A stretch of DNA of 64,000 nt, from positions 1-64,000 of the forward strand of contig JAEUUX010000291.1 in the NCBI GenBank assembly GCA_016787295.1, given 5' to 3'. Below the pieces are notes generated by a model. It was not told where the DNA came from. It did not search any database and worked only from the letters and a program-made list of their open reading frames with translations. A program made the translations under genes and the position numbers. Shown one piece after another: positions 1-8,565 of this stretch. Within the stretch, counting starts at the first letter, position 1. Every line of letters starts with the position of its first letter. Source of the stretch: Chitinophagales bacterium. GTDB taxonomy: Bacteria > Bacteroidota > Bacteroidia > Chitinophagales > UBA2359.

Positions 1-155
1 CTCCATGAAAAATAAAACTCACTCCATAAAAAATAAAACTCACTCCATAAAAAATAAAACTCACTCCATAAAAAATAAAACTCACTCCATAAAAAATAAA
101 ACTCACTCCATAAAAAATAAAACTCACTCCATAAAAAATAAAACTCACTCCATAA
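1..155. repeat. Tandem array of a 21-bp unit (7 full copies plus a partial copy)
   Basis: The unit begins CTCCATAAA and ends AAACTCA. Copies start at 1, 22, 43, 64, 85, 106 and 127, with a partial copy at 148-155. The first copy differs by one base (G at position 7), which creates the only ATG. The array probably continues beyond the left window edge. There are no spacers, so this is a minisatellite and not a CRISPR. One frame stays open because 21 is a multiple of three, but the resulting peptide is a plain heptapeptide repeat without family resemblance. Confidence 0.95.
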
Positions 156-257
156 TAAGCAAAATTTGTAGCATAAATTTTATCAATAATTACTATAGTG
201 CATTTTTTACTATCTATCTTAATATTTCTGCAATAAAACATCAAATAAATAACCACT

Positions 258-292
258 AAAAAATCCCTGTAGTACACACTACAGAGATTTTT
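258..292 (-). terminator. Terminator downstream of mazG
   Basis: The arm AAAAATC-c-CTGTAGT pairs with ACTACAG-a-GATTTTT around a short ACAC loop, giving 14 pairs and one mismatch. A T-run lies on the minus-strand side. It sits 7 bp past the mazG stop codon. The outer A/T arms would let it work in both directions. Confidence 0.8.
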
Positions 293-298
293 CACTAT

Positions 299-1081
299 CT
301 AACGAATATATTGTTTTACTTCGTTCCAAATATCGTCCATTTCGCCCAAAGTCATATCTCGCAAAGCCTTGTTTTGCTGTTTAGCTATTTTTTCCATAGC
401 TTGAAAACGTTGGATAAATTTATGATTAGTTTTTTCTAATGCGCCTTCAGGGTCAACATCAATAAACCGTGCATAATTGATGAGCGAAAACAATACATCA
501 CCAAATTCCTTTTCTATCTCTACCTGATTACCTTCTTGCACAACTTCGTGCAGTTCCTGCAATTCCTCTTGCACTTTGTCCCACACTTGCTCGTTGGTGT
601 CCCATTCAAAACCCACTTTTTTAGATTTTTCTTGTATCCGCACCGCTTTAACCATCGCGGGCAAGGCTTTCGGCACACCTTCCAACGCCGATTCTTTACC
701 TTCTTGGAGCTTGAGTTGTTCCCAATTTCGCTTAACCTCTTCTTCATCTTGCACCACAACATTGCCATAGATGTGCGGGTGTCGATGTTCCATTTTGTCA
801 CACAGTTGGTTGATGATGGTGCCAATATCAAACTGCTCTTGTTCTTCACCAATGCGGGCATAAAAAACTAAATGTAGCAACACATCGCCCACTTCTTCTG
901 CCAATCCTTTATAGTTTTTTTGGGTAATCGCATCTGCCAATTCGTAGATTTCTTCGATGGTGAGTGGTCGGAGGCTGTCAAAAGTTTGTTTTTTGTCCCA
1001 AGGACATTGTTCGCGCAAGGTGTTCATCATCACCAAAAGGCGTTCAAAAGCGGCTAATTTTTCGCTTAGTTGTGGTACCAT
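299..1081 (-). CDS. mazG: Nucleoside triphosphate pyrophosphohydrolase MazG
   Basis: MazG hydrolyses (d)NTPs to the monophosphate and pyrophosphate, a cytoplasmic house-cleaning activity. The 260-residue protein has the two-domain MazG layout. The N-terminal half carries CPWDKKQTFDSLRPLTIEE followed by EEVGDVLLHLVFYARI, the EExxE/EExxD-type metal ligands. The C-terminal half repeats the pattern with EELQEL and EFGDVLFSLINYARF. The frame is open further upstream, but the ATG at 1081 (MVPQLSEKL) fits the family start and leaves 19 bp after the mscS stop; a longer start would run into mscS. It is likely cotranscribed with mscS and ends at a strong hairpin. Identification is secure. Confidence 0.93.
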   Translation of the reverse strand: MVPQLSEKLAAFERLLVMMNTLREQCPWDKKQTFDSLRPLTIEEIYELADAITQKNYKGLAEEVGDVLLHLVFYARIGEEQEQFDIGTIINQLCDKMEHRHPHIYGNVVVQDEEEVKRNWEQLKLQEGKESALEGVPKALPAMVKAVRIQEKSKKVGFEWDTNEQVWDKVQEELQELHEVVQEGNQVEIEKEFGDVLFSLINYARFIDVDPEGALEKTNHKFIQRFQAMEKIAKQQNKALRDMTLGEMDDIWNEVKQYIR

Positions 1082-1100
1082 GATAGACTTTTTTATGGTT

Positions 1101-2171
1101 TTAATTTTTAGGATTAGATGGAGCAAATGCTACATCATGTTGTTGCATGATGTCGAGGATAGCAAAGTTGATGAGTTCTTTGGTCTGTAGGGCTTCGGTG
1201 CGGTCTAACAAAAAATAGTTGATGGTGACAAGGAGTGCGTTTTCGGCAAAGGAATCCAAACCCACTTCCACTTTTTGTTCTGTTTGGTCAAAAGTTTCTA
1301 TGAATATGCGGATATCGGTTGTTAGTTTCATGATTTGTTCGCTGGTGGTGTTGTAGGGCAAGCGAAGAGTAAGCGATACTTTTCGCAAAGCTGTTTGTGG
1401 TATATTTTCGGTAATGCTGTCGACCATTTTGTGGTTTGGGATATTGATAAGTACGTTTTCGGGCGTGCGAATCCAAGTACTTCGGAAACCAATATGTTCC
1501 ACAATACCTTTTACTGCATCCATCTTTACATAATCACCCACCACAAAAGGTTGTTCGAGGAAAATAACAAAAGACGAAAATAAGTTTTGCAAAGTTTCTT
1601 TGACCGCTAAAGCCACCGCCAAACCCACAATACCTGCACCTGCTAAGGCAGTAGAGATATCAATGCCAAAAATTCGAGCCAAAATAAACAAAATGGCGCT
1701 GATGAAAATGGCAAATTTTATCAATTCTTTGGTATACATGAGTGCTTGGTCATCGGCTTTGCTGCTGGTTTGGCGAATACTGCTCGATAAAGTAAAAGTG
1801 ATGAAATCGATGATGCGCGACAAACAAAAACCTATAACAAATGTTAAAACTACTTTATAGGTAATAATAACAATGTCATGCAAAGGAATTTTCCAAATTT
1901 TGATGTCTAAGATAGGCGGATAATGTAGCAAACGAATGGCAATGCCTGCAACGAGCAACAAAAACAACCATCGTAGTGGAACATATAAAAGATTAAAAAA
2001 AGTTTCGGCGGTGGCATTGGGAAAACGCTGTTGCAGGAAACGAAACAAAATGCCTGCTATCAAACGCACAACAAATTTCCGTATAATCCAAGACCCCATA
2101 ATAACGGCTATCACAATCAAATAGTTGCTCACCGTATTGTTGAAAATGGCAGTATTAAATATTTCGTTCAT
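1101..2171 (-). CDS. MscS-family mechanosensitive ion channel
   Basis: This inner-membrane channel opens on membrane tension and releases solutes on hypo-osmotic shock. The 356-residue product has about four or five hydrophobic segments in its first 190 residues. The MscS pore helix signature follows: ALAGAGIVGLAVALAVKE, then LQNLFSSFVIFLEQPFVVGD, which leads into the beta domain. The cytoplasmic C-terminal domain ends without obvious extra modules. It is longer than E. coli MscS (286 aa) because of additional N-terminal helices. It is the promoter-proximal gene of an mscS-mazG pair; a TAATTTTG -7 element lies 23 bp upstream of the ATG. Confidence 0.9.
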   Translation of the reverse strand: MNEIFNTAIFNNTVSNYLIVIAVIMGSWIIRKFVVRLIAGILFRFLQQRFPNATAETFFNLLYVPLRWLFLLLVAGIAIRLLHYPPILDIKIWKIPLHDIVIITYKVVLTFVIGFCLSRIIDFITFTLSSSIRQTSSKADDQALMYTKELIKFAIFISAILFILARIFGIDISTALAGAGIVGLAVALAVKETLQNLFSSFVIFLEQPFVVGDYVKMDAVKGIVEHIGFRSTWIRTPENVLINIPNHKMVDSITENIPQTALRKVSLTLRLPYNTTSEQIMKLTTDIRIFIETFDQTEQKVEVGLDSFAENALLVTINYFLLDRTEALQTKELINFAILDIMQQHDVAFAPSNPKN

Positions 2172-2194
2172 ATAATATTGAGGCTAAAACCGCG

Positions 2195-2202
2195 CAAAAT
2201 TA
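2195..2202 (-). promoter_or_regulatory. -7 element upstream of mscS-mazG
   Basis: TAATTTTG on the minus strand matches the Bacteroidota TAnnTTTG -7 consensus and lies 23 bp before the mscS start. No good -33 TTTG was found at 19-20 bp. Confidence 0.45.
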
Positions 2203-2339
2203 AGCAGATTTTTCGTTATTTTTAAGCTTATTGCAGATTTATGGTACGACTTAATGGTTTATTGGCAGCAAAAAAATATTGTTCGCAAAAGTCTTGTATT
2301 ATTTTGGGTATTCATACAATAATTACCAAAATTTAGCCT

Positions 2340-2347
2340 TAACTTTG
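2340..2347 (+). promoter_or_regulatory. -7 element upstream of the desaturase-like gene
   Basis: TAACTTTG on the plus strand, 59 bp before the ATG at 2407, matches TAnnTTTG. No clear -33 element accompanies it. Confidence 0.45.
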
Positions 2348-2406
2348 CTTGTTCGTTGTGTTGATAACAACGATTCCAGAAACAATTACGCTAAAAACAG
2401 TTCTAT

Positions 2407-3093
2407 ATGTCTTTTCCTGTCCAAACACTGTTGATACACCTTGCTTGCAATTTGTTTACATTTCTGCTGTCTTGTGTGGTATTGTATACCAATTGGCTAT
2501 CCAAAGACCGCATCCAGACCAAAGCCTATAGCGAAGGGGTTTTGTGGCGACGTTTACCGCTTATTTTGCTCAATTTGGCTATTTTGTCCTTATTGGTTCT
2601 GGTAGGTTTGCGAGCCATAAGTGGTTATTTTGTGTTGAACGAGTATCCAAGCGCACTTACTTTAATCTGGCAAGTATTAGTAATTTTGTTTTTCGATGAT
2701 TTATATTTCTATTTTTATCATCGTTTGCTGCACGAAAACAAGTTTTTGTTAGCCAAAATTCACTCCATTCACCACAAAGCAAGCACACCTTTTCCGATGG
2801 AATATATCTATGTTCATCCTTTGGAATGGTTAATAGGTTCGTTGGGTCCCTTTCTGGGCATTTTGGCATTAGGTAGCGTCAATGTTTACTCGTTTTGGGC
2901 ATATATCATTATCCGCAACCTACATGAGGCGGATATTCATTCGGGCATTCGGTCACTGGTTTTCAAATATGTGCCATTTGTGGCACCCGCCGAACACCAC
3001 GATTTGCACCACTCCAAACCTTTTGGCAATTATGCTTCTACTTTTTCTTATTTAGACCGCTTACTTGGTACGGCTATGAAAGCAAAAAGTTAG
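2407..3093 (+). CDS. Sterol desaturase/fatty acid hydroxylase family membrane protein
   Basis: This is a di-iron membrane oxygenase of the fatty-acid-hydroxylase superfamily; the substrate cannot be deduced. The 228-residue protein has about four hydrophobic segments and the eight-histidine signature: HRLLH near residue 105, HSIHH about 15 residues later, and EHHDLHH near residue 199. Family members act on sterols, carotenoids, fatty acids or alkylglycerols. It is divergent from mscS-mazG and appears to be a single-gene unit, with a -7 element upstream and a repeat plus terminator downstream. Family assignment is strong; the exact reaction is unknown. Confidence 0.85.
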   Translation: MSFPVQTLLIHLACNLFTFLLSCVVLYTNWLSKDRIQTKAYSEGVLWRRLPLILLNLAILSLLVLVGLRAISGYFVLNEYPSALTLIWQVLVILFFDDLYFYFYHRLLHENKFLLAKIHSIHHKASTPFPMEYIYVHPLEWLIGSLGPFLGILALGSVNVYSFWAYIIIRNLHEADIHSGIRSLVFKYVPFVAPAEHHDLHHSKPFGNYASTFSYLDRLLGTAMKAKS

Positions 3094-3134
3094 ATAGCCC
3101 CATACGTAATTACTAATGTCTTCAAAAAGCCGCG

Positions 3135-3354
3135 CAGTGTTTAAAAGTCGGATACTATTGCATTAGGCTTTTTGGGCGTTTCCCTGCGGGTCGGGCTGTT
3201 CTGGGCTTCGCTACCGCTTCGGTGCTTCGCAAGCTACGCACTGGCTAACGCCACCCGCCACATCCCTAACGCGCGCTTCGCCATTCGAACAAACTTATCA
3301 TATCCTTCCGAATAATAGCATTTTATTCCGACAAAATTTTAAAACAGACCAATA
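3135..3354 (+). repeat. MITE-like dispersed repeat, copy 1 (about 220 bp)
   Basis: The GC-rich core starts TTTGGGCGTTTCCCTGCGGG at 3171 and ends CGCGCTTCGCCATTCGAAC near 3290. A/T-rich arms flank it: left AGTGTTT at 3136, right CCGACAAAA to CCAATA near 3354. These align with the ends of copies 2 and 3. The left arm lacks about 12 bp relative to copy 2. A TA follows the right end, but the left end is preceded by CA, so this copy looks slightly decayed. Confidence 0.75.
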
Positions 3355-3368
3355 GTATACCAAAAAGT

Positions 3369-3411
3369 GAGACCTTATAGGCGTGTTTTGCCTATAAGGT
3401 CTCCTGTTTTT
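3369..3411. terminator. Bidirectional terminator between the desaturase-like gene and the skp genes
   Basis: A 14-bp perfect stem, GAGACCTTATAGGC with GCCTATAAGGTCTC, encloses a 7-nt loop. CTGTTTTT follows on the plus strand and ACTTTTTG on the minus strand. It lies between convergent genes. Confidence 0.85.
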
Positions 3412-3427
3412 CGAGAAATTATGCAGA

Positions 3428-3943
3428 CTAACGCAATTTGTCTTTCACAAAAGGCGTAATATCATCATTAGGGTTTTCGAACAATGTAACACCCAAACTT
3501 GTGTCGATAACATAGTTGTACCCTTTTTCTTTAGCTACGGCAGCAATGGCATCGGTCACTTTTTTGCGAATAGGGTCGGTGAGGTCTTGTTCTTTTTTCA
3601 AGACTTCTTGTTGTGCCAACTGTTGTTGTTGTTCGAGGTCGGTTTGGCGTTTTTGAAAATCGTCTGCTTTTCTTTGTTTTTCGGCAGGCGGCAACAAACC
3701 TTTGCTGTCTTGTTCTACCAATTTGTTGTAGTCGTCGACCAATACTTTGCTTTGTTGTTCGAGGGCTTCACGTTTTTTGGTAGCAAAAGTTTCGAGTTCT
3801 TTTTGGGCATTTTGCCAGTCGATTAAACCCGACAAAAGTTCTGTACTATTGAGGTGTCCAATTTTGGTTTGTGCATATACATTGCTCACAATGCCCGCAG
3901 ATAGCACAAGCATGGCTATGCTCAGTTTCAGGAATTTTTTCAT
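3428..3943 (-). CDS. OmpH/Skp-family periplasmic chaperone (second gene of a tandem pair)
   Basis: Skp-like chaperones hold unfolded outer-membrane proteins in the periplasm on their way to the BAM complex. The 171-residue protein starts with a signal peptide (MKKFLKLSIAMLVLSAG, cleavage probably after VYAQ). A mature domain follows with a central Q/K/E-rich coiled-coil of about 80 residues and a C-terminal beta segment (KGYNYVIDTSLGVTLF), the usual Skp layout. It lies 60 bp downstream of a paralogue of nearly the same length, so the pair arose by duplication and is probably cotranscribed. In many Bacteroidota such pairs follow bamA; no bamA is in this window. Confidence 0.88.
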   Translation of the reverse strand: MKKFLKLSIAMLVLSAGIVSNVYAQTKIGHLNSTELLSGLIDWQNAQKELETFATKKREALEQQSKVLVDDYNKLVEQDSKGLLPPAEKQRKADDFQKRQTDLEQQQQLAQQEVLKKEQDLTDPIRKKVTDAIAAVAKEKGYNYVIDTSLGVTLFENPNDDITPFVKDKLR

Positions 3944-4003
3944 TATGATATAAGATACTTAAAAAATGTTGGTTAATGGTTGATGAATGGCGGAAAATGC
4001 TGT

Positions 4004-4531
4004 TTATTTAATACCTAATTCTTTCAACAAATCTTCTGTGATGTCAAATTTTGGATTGGCATACAACATTGTCACACCATTCGATTTGTCAAAAACAAAA
4101 TCTAATCGTTTGCGGGCGGCTACTTTTTCGATAGCAGCATACACTTTTTCTTGGATAGGTTTGACCAATTCTTCGCGTTTTTTCTGCAATTCGCCATTGG
4201 TGCCAAATTTAGCTTTTTGCATATCGCGCGCTTCTTTTTCTTTGGCTACAATATCTTCTTCGCGTTTTTTTCTATCCGAGTCGGTCAAAAGCACTTGTTC
4301 GGCTTGGAATTTTTTATAGGCAGCATCTATTTCTTTGTATTTTTGCTGTATTTCGTCGTTCCATTGTTGTGCAATTTTGTTGAGTTGTTCTTGTGCGTCT
4401 TTGTAGTCGTTGAGTTGGCTCAATACCGATTCAGTGTCGGTATAACCAAAAGTTGCTGTTTGTGCGCTGCTTTGCAAAGTAGAGAAGCATAGTGTTATTG
4501 CAAACGCAATGATTGCCAATAATTTTTTCAT
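4004..4531 (-). CDS. OmpH/Skp-family periplasmic chaperone (first gene of a tandem pair)
   Basis: Paralogue of the downstream gene, 175 residues, with a clear signal peptide (MKKLLAIIAFAITLCFS, cleavage after SSAQ). A long charged coiled-coil (about residues 45-130, rich in K, E and Q) is followed by the conserved ending RLDFVFDKSNGVTMLY. It matches the partner in length and architecture, but the two sequences have diverged substantially, suggesting an old duplication. A weak -7-like TACCTTTA lies on the minus strand at 4650-4643. Confidence 0.88.
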   Translation of the reverse strand: MKKLLAIIAFAITLCFSTLQSSAQTATFGYTDTESVLSQLNDYKDAQEQLNKIAQQWNDEIQQKYKEIDAAYKKFQAEQVLLTDSDRKKREEDIVAKEKEARDMQKAKFGTNGELQKKREELVKPIQEKVYAAIEKVAARKRLDFVFDKSNGVTMLYANPKFDITEDLLKELGIK

Positions 4532-4727
4532 TTTAGGTCGTTTATGTTTTTTTTGATGAAATGGGTTGTTGGTCTATAAGACTGTTGTTAGAATAAGAAG
4601 TTTAAAATTGGCAGTTTTTTTGGCAAACGAAAAAAAACGCCGTAAAGGTACGTCAATATACTGATTTTTCCAAATAGCGGTGTGGGATTTAGGGCGGTGT
4701 TTTTTCTGTCTTATACCAAAGGTTATG

Positions 4728-5636
4728 TCAATACTCTTCAAGTTGCCACAAATGCAACTGTTTGTCATCGCTACCTGATAACAAATGCTGTTCATTGACC
4801 CACAATAAGCGGTTAACCGAGTGTTTATGATGAGGCAAATCTGCTTTGCTGGGGTCGATAACCTTGAGGAGTTTGAAATTATTACTTTGCCACAGTTTAA
4901 TGGATTTGTCGCGCCCTGCTGTTGCCAGATACTTGCCATCGGGACTATAACTAATGGCATTGATGGTGGACAAATGTGCTGGAATGTGGTGGTGGAGTTC
5001 TCTTTTTTGCATATCCCAAATACACAAAGCCGCATCGCGCCCGCCCGACAAAAGATAATTGCCAATAGGCGAAAAGCAAGCCGAAAAAACCGATGATTGG
5101 TGGTGTTCGAAGCGATTCAACAGCCGAAAATCGGGCAATTGGTAGAGATATAGCTGATGGTCGCTGCTCGCAATGGCTAACAATTGGTGGTACAATGCTA
5201 TTTGTCGCAAGCTTTTGTTAGCAACAAGTATTGGTTCGAGGCTTTGCCATGTTGGAATATGTCGGCGATAAAGGTAGCCGTTGCCACAGGCAATAAGTAA
5301 GTATTCGCCCCAGATTTGTAGGTCAAAAATAGCTTGTGGATAGGTGTCTATAAGAGGCGTGGTAGCTGTACGATTTGTGATGTCTACCCGATACAAATTG
5401 CCTTGCATGGTGCCAAGGGTAAGCAGGTCGGTGTTTGGCAACGGTTGAATAGCAAAGATACTCGAAGGAACTTGTGCCAATGCCAAACCTTGTTCGGGTT
5501 GCTGTAGATTCCATTCCACTACCCAACCGTTGCCGTCGGTGCTATAGAAATGTTGGTCTTTTTTGGCGTGTGCCAAACCAAAGATAGCCGCTTTATGACC
5601 CGAAAAAGTGGTTTTGTGGGCGATGTTTACGAACAT
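4728..5636 (-). CDS. WD40 repeat protein
   Basis: A 302-residue beta-propeller protein without a signal peptide, probably a cytoplasmic scaffold. Repeats are recognisable throughout. The best are SGHKAAIFGLAHAKK near the start, then SVFSACFSPIGNYLLSGGRD...LCIWD and INAISYSPDGKYLATAGRD...IKLW in the C-terminal half, and a final LLWVNEQHLLSGSDD...HLWQ. About seven blades would fit the length. The start chosen is the ATG at 5636 (MFVNIAHKT), 20 bp after the dusB stop; an upstream in-frame ATG at 5678 would overlap dusB. It is likely cotranscribed with dusB. No specific partner can be inferred. Confidence 0.85.
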   Translation of the reverse strand: MFVNIAHKTTFSGHKAAIFGLAHAKKDQHFYSTDGNGWVVEWNLQQPEQGLALAQVPSSIFAIQPLPNTDLLTLGTMQGNLYRVDITNRTATTPLIDTYPQAIFDLQIWGEYLLIACGNGYLYRRHIPTWQSLEPILVANKSLRQIALYHQLLAIASSDHQLYLYQLPDFRLLNRFEHHQSSVFSACFSPIGNYLLSGGRDAALCIWDMQKRELHHHIPAHLSTINAISYSPDGKYLATAGRDKSIKLWQSNNFKLLKVIDPSKADLPHHKHSVNRLLWVNEQHLLSGSDDKQLHLWQLEEY

Positions 5637-5656
5637 AATGGCAATTTTGTGGGCAG

Positions 5657-6700
5657 TTATACTTCCATAGTTGCCCAAGAATTGGTAGTTTCGGTGATGG
5701 TTATGGCAGCGTCGGGAGGCAAATTTTCGTAATACACTTCCATTTCGGCTAAGGTATCATAAATTTGCTGTGGGTTGTTGGCAGTGACCAATGTGGTGCG
5801 AAAAGGCTTTACGTTGGACAAGCCTTTGAAATAATTGGTATAGTGGCGGCGTGTCTCCAAAATTCCCAATGTTTGTCCTTTCCATGCCATGGCGTGTTGC
5901 AGGTGTTGGCGTGCGGCGGCGGTTCGGTCGACAACGGTAGGTGGTGGCAGCAATTCGCCTGTTGCCATAAAATGTTTGATTTCGTTAAAAATCCAAGGAT
6001 AACCTATGGCAGCTCTGCCAATCATAATGCCGTCGACACCATATTTTTGGCGCATTTCGAGGGCTTTTTGTGGCGAGTCCACATCGCCATTTCCAAAGAT
6101 AGGAATGTGCATACGTGGGTTGTTTTTGACCTCGCCAATGAGTGTCCAGTCGGCTTCTCCTTTATACATTTGTTTGCGGGTTCTGCCATGAATAGCAAGG
6201 GCTTTGATGCCGATATCTTGTAGGCGTTCGGCAACGTCCACTATATTTTTAGTATTTTCGTCCCAGCCCAAGCGTGTTTTGACGGTCACGGGCAAACGAG
6301 TGCTTTTGACTACGGCTTCGGTGAGTTGTACCATTTTAGGAATGTCTTGTAGAATGCCTGCACCGGCCATTTTGCACACTACTTTCATTACGGGACAACC
6401 ATAATTGATGTCCAACAAATCAGGATTACGGCTTTCGACAATTTCGGCAGACACCCGCAAGGCTTCTAAATCGCCACCAAAAATTTGGATACCAATGGGG
6501 CGCTCTTCATCATAAATATCCAATTTTTGAATACTTTTGGCAGCATCACGGATAAGACCTTCCGACGAAATAAATTCGGTATACATCAGGTCGGCTCCGT
6601 ATTTTTTGCACAATGCACGAAAAGGAGGGTCACTCACATCTTCCATAGGTGCCAATAGGAGTGGGAACTCGCCAAGTTGTATATTGTCTATTTGTACCAT
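5657..6700 (-). CDS. dusB: tRNA-dihydrouridine synthase (DusB type)
   Basis: This flavin enzyme reduces specific uridines in the tRNA D-loop to dihydrouridine. The 347-residue TIM-barrel protein shows LLAPMEDVSDPPFRALC at the N-terminus, the catalytic-cysteine motif NYGCPVMKVV (Cys102), KTRLGW, the FMN/phosphate-binding HGRTR, IFGNGD, and MIGRAAIGYPWIF. The length and the C-terminal helical domain fit DusB. A TACCTTTG -7 element lies 56 bp upstream. It forms an apparent operon with the WD40 gene. Confidence 0.93.
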   Translation of the reverse strand: MVQIDNIQLGEFPLLLAPMEDVSDPPFRALCKKYGADLMYTEFISSEGLIRDAAKSIQKLDIYDEERPIGIQIFGGDLEALRVSAEIVESRNPDLLDINYGCPVMKVVCKMAGAGILQDIPKMVQLTEAVVKSTRLPVTVKTRLGWDENTKNIVDVAERLQDIGIKALAIHGRTRKQMYKGEADWTLIGEVKNNPRMHIPIFGNGDVDSPQKALEMRQKYGVDGIMIGRAAIGYPWIFNEIKHFMATGELLPPPTVVDRTAAARQHLQHAMAWKGQTLGILETRRHYTNYFKGLSNVKPFRTTLVTANNPQQIYDTLAEMEVYYENLPPDAAITITETTNSWATMEV

Positions 6701-6756
6701 ATCTACAGGGGCGTTTTTGTGGGCTATCTATCAAGTGCTTTGAGCAAATGATAGGA

Positions 6757-6764
6757 CAAAGGTA
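6757..6764 (-). promoter_or_regulatory. -7 element upstream of dusB
   Basis: TACCTTTG on the minus strand, 56 bp upstream of the dusB ATG, matches TAnnTTTG exactly. Confidence 0.5.
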
Positions 6765-6838
6765 CGTCTTTTTGCCCGATATTTCGACAAAATACACAAA
6801 ATTTAGGCGTTATATGCAAAAAATATGGAAATGAATAG

Positions 6839-6846
6839 TAACTTTG
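6839..6846 (+). promoter_or_regulatory. -7 element upstream of the LOG-family gene
   Basis: TAACTTTG on the plus strand, 28 bp before the ATG at 6875. It is divergent from the dusB promoter. Confidence 0.5.
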
Positions 6847-6874
6847 CGAGTTTTTTGTAACCAAATATTTACCA

Positions 6875-7567
6875 ATGGCAGAACACAAGTATAAACAATG
6901 GAGCGAGCTACACGCCGAATCATCTTGGCGGATTTTTAAAATTATGTCCGAATTTGTAGAAGGTTTCGAAACCCTCAACAACATCGGTCCTTGCGTGTCT
7001 ATTTACGGCTCGGCACGCACCAAGCCCGAGCATCACTATTACAAAATGTCGGAAGAACTAGCAGAACTGTTGGTGCAGTCGGGCTATGGCGTGATAACGG
7101 GTGGTGGTCCTGGCATTATGGAAGCAGGCAACAAGGGTGCGCAAGATGCCAATGGAAAATCGGTAGGTTTGGGCATTGTGCTTCCTCATGAGCAACGTGT
7201 CAATGATTTTGTAGATGTTGACAAAGTAATTAATCATCGTTATTTCTTTGTGCGCAAAGTAATGTTTGTCAAATATGCACAAGGTTTTGTTTTCTTGCCC
7301 GGCGGTTTTGGAACGCTCGACGAGTTGTTTGAGTGTCTGACATTGGTACAAACCCGTAAAATTGCGCGTATTCCTATGGTGCTTATGGGACAGTCTTTCT
7401 GGCAAGGTATGTTGGATTGGATTCGAACAGAAATGTTAGATGTCCAACACAATATTAGTCCTGGTGACTTAGATTTGTTGTACATCACCGATAGCCCTGC
7501 TGAGGCTGTTCGCTATATCAACATGTTCTATCAACAAGGTTTGGGTGAATTACAACCTAACTTTTAG
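6875..7567 (+). CDS. LOG/TIGR00730-family Rossmann-fold protein (putative nucleotide phosphoribohydrolase)
   Basis: LOG-family enzymes cleave the N-glycosidic bond of nucleoside 5'-monophosphates, either as cytokinin-activating enzymes or as purine/pyrimidine nucleotide 5'-monophosphate nucleosidases. The 230-residue protein contains the two diagnostic motifs, GVITGGGPGIMEAGNKGA near residues 74-91 and FLPGGFGTLDELFE near residues 145-158. An additional 35 residues precede the Rossmann start (VSIYGSARTKP). The substrate is not deducible. It is a single-gene unit between its own -7 element and a strong hairpin. Confidence 0.88.
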   Translation: MAEHKYKQWSELHAESSWRIFKIMSEFVEGFETLNNIGPCVSIYGSARTKPEHHYYKMSEELAELLVQSGYGVITGGGPGIMEAGNKGAQDANGKSVGLGIVLPHEQRVNDFVDVDKVINHRYFFVRKVMFVKYAQGFVFLPGGFGTLDELFECLTLVQTRKIARIPMVLMGQSFWQGMLDWIRTEMLDVQHNISPGDLDLLYITDSPAEAVRYINMFYQQGLGELQPNF

Positions 7568-7598
7568 GTTTAAGTTTTGTATAACACCCAAAATCAAT

Positions 7599-7638
7599 CC
7601 AACTGCCCCATACCATTACAAAGGTGTGGGGCAGTTGG
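7599..7638. terminator. Hairpin between convergent genes
   Basis: A 16-bp stem, CCAACTGCCCCATACC with GGTGTGGGGCAGTTGG (one G-U pair), has an 8-nt loop. It lies between the stops at 7567 (+) and 7642 (-). The T-tracts are poor, so the strength is uncertain. Confidence 0.7.
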
Positions 7639-7641
7639 TAT

Positions 7642-8547
7642 TTACGCTGTTTGTGCAACACGCTCAATAAAAATTTGGTTGATAGAGGGCAGAATCTCGC
7701 GAAAACCTGTCATATCCACTCCTGCTGATAGCAAATGTTGCAATACATCACTTATTTTGGCATTATTTAGCAATGCAATAGTGGCTTGTTGGTCGTGTTG
7801 GCTTATTACCTCAAACAAATCAGCTTGTTGTTGCAATGTGGTTTCTCCCGCAAAATTGACCAAGAAATGGTGTTTTTTATAGGCTTGCTGAATGGCTTTC
7901 ACTGTTCCTTGCAGCACAATTTTACCTTTGTTGACCAATGCTATGTGTTCGCAAATTAGTTCAACTTGCTCCATTCGGTGGGTCGAAAAGATGATAGTCG
8001 CGCCTTTTTGTCGTAGTTCAAAAATTTCGTCCTGAATCAAATTGGCGTTAATGGGGTCTAAACCCGAAAAAGGTTCGTCGAGAATAATCAAACTCGGTTC
8101 GTGTATGACGGCGGCAATAAATTGGATTTTTTGCTGCATACCTTTGGACAGTTCCTCGATAGGGCGTTTTTCCCACTGCTGAATAGCCAATTTTTCGAGC
8201 CAGTATTGGGTGCGTTGTTTAGCAGTGGCTTTGTTTGCCCCTTTTAGCTGTGCCAAATAAATCAGGTGTTCGCCCACTTTCATTTTTTTGTACAAACCGC
8301 GCTCTTCGGGCATATAGCCAATATATCGGCTTCGGTCGACTTTGGGCGGAATGTTGTGCAACGTGATAGTGCCGCTATCTTGATACAAGATAGTGGTTAT
8401 CATGCGGATAAGGGTTGTTTTGCCTGCTCCATTGGGACCCAATAAGCCAAAAATACTTTTTTCGGGTATATCGAGCGACACGTCATTAACGGCTAAGGTG
8501 GTTTCGTATTGTTTGCTAACGTTTTGTATGCTCAAAATAGGATTCAT
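7642..8547 (-). CDS. ABC transporter ATP-binding protein (NatA-like)
   Basis: This is the ATPase subunit of an ABC transporter, 301 residues. Walker A is GPNGAGKTT (residues 37-45), the signature is LSKGMQQK, Walker B is LIILDEPFSGLDP, and the H-loop is FSTHRMEQ. A C-terminal extension of about 85 residues resembles the DUF4162-type tail of NatA/YhaQ-like exporters. No permease gene is adjacent: the upstream gene encodes a DUF4230 membrane-anchored protein separated by 18 bp. The transported substrate is unknown. Confidence 0.9.
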   Translation of the reverse strand: MNPILSIQNVSKQYETTLAVNDVSLDIPEKSIFGLLGPNGAGKTTLIRMITTILYQDSGTITLHNIPPKVDRSRYIGYMPEERGLYKKMKVGEHLIYLAQLKGANKATAKQRTQYWLEKLAIQQWEKRPIEELSKGMQQKIQFIAAVIHEPSLIILDEPFSGLDPINANLIQDEIFELRQKGATIIFSTHRMEQVELICEHIALVNKGKIVLQGTVKAIQQAYKKHHFLVNFAGETTLQQQADLFEVISQHDQQATIALLNNAKISDVLQHLLSAGVDMTGFREILPSINQIFIERVAQTA

Positions 8548-8565
8548 ACAGAAAAAATTTGTGCT

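Noticed and set aside
1-155. Possible CRISPR array
   Set aside because: The 21-bp units are directly adjacent with no spacers, and no cas genes are present.
5-259. Open frame of 84 codons through the tandem repeat
   Set aside because: Its first half is only the translated minisatellite, the ATG comes from a single-base variant in the first copy, and the remainder is low-complexity A/T-rich sequence.
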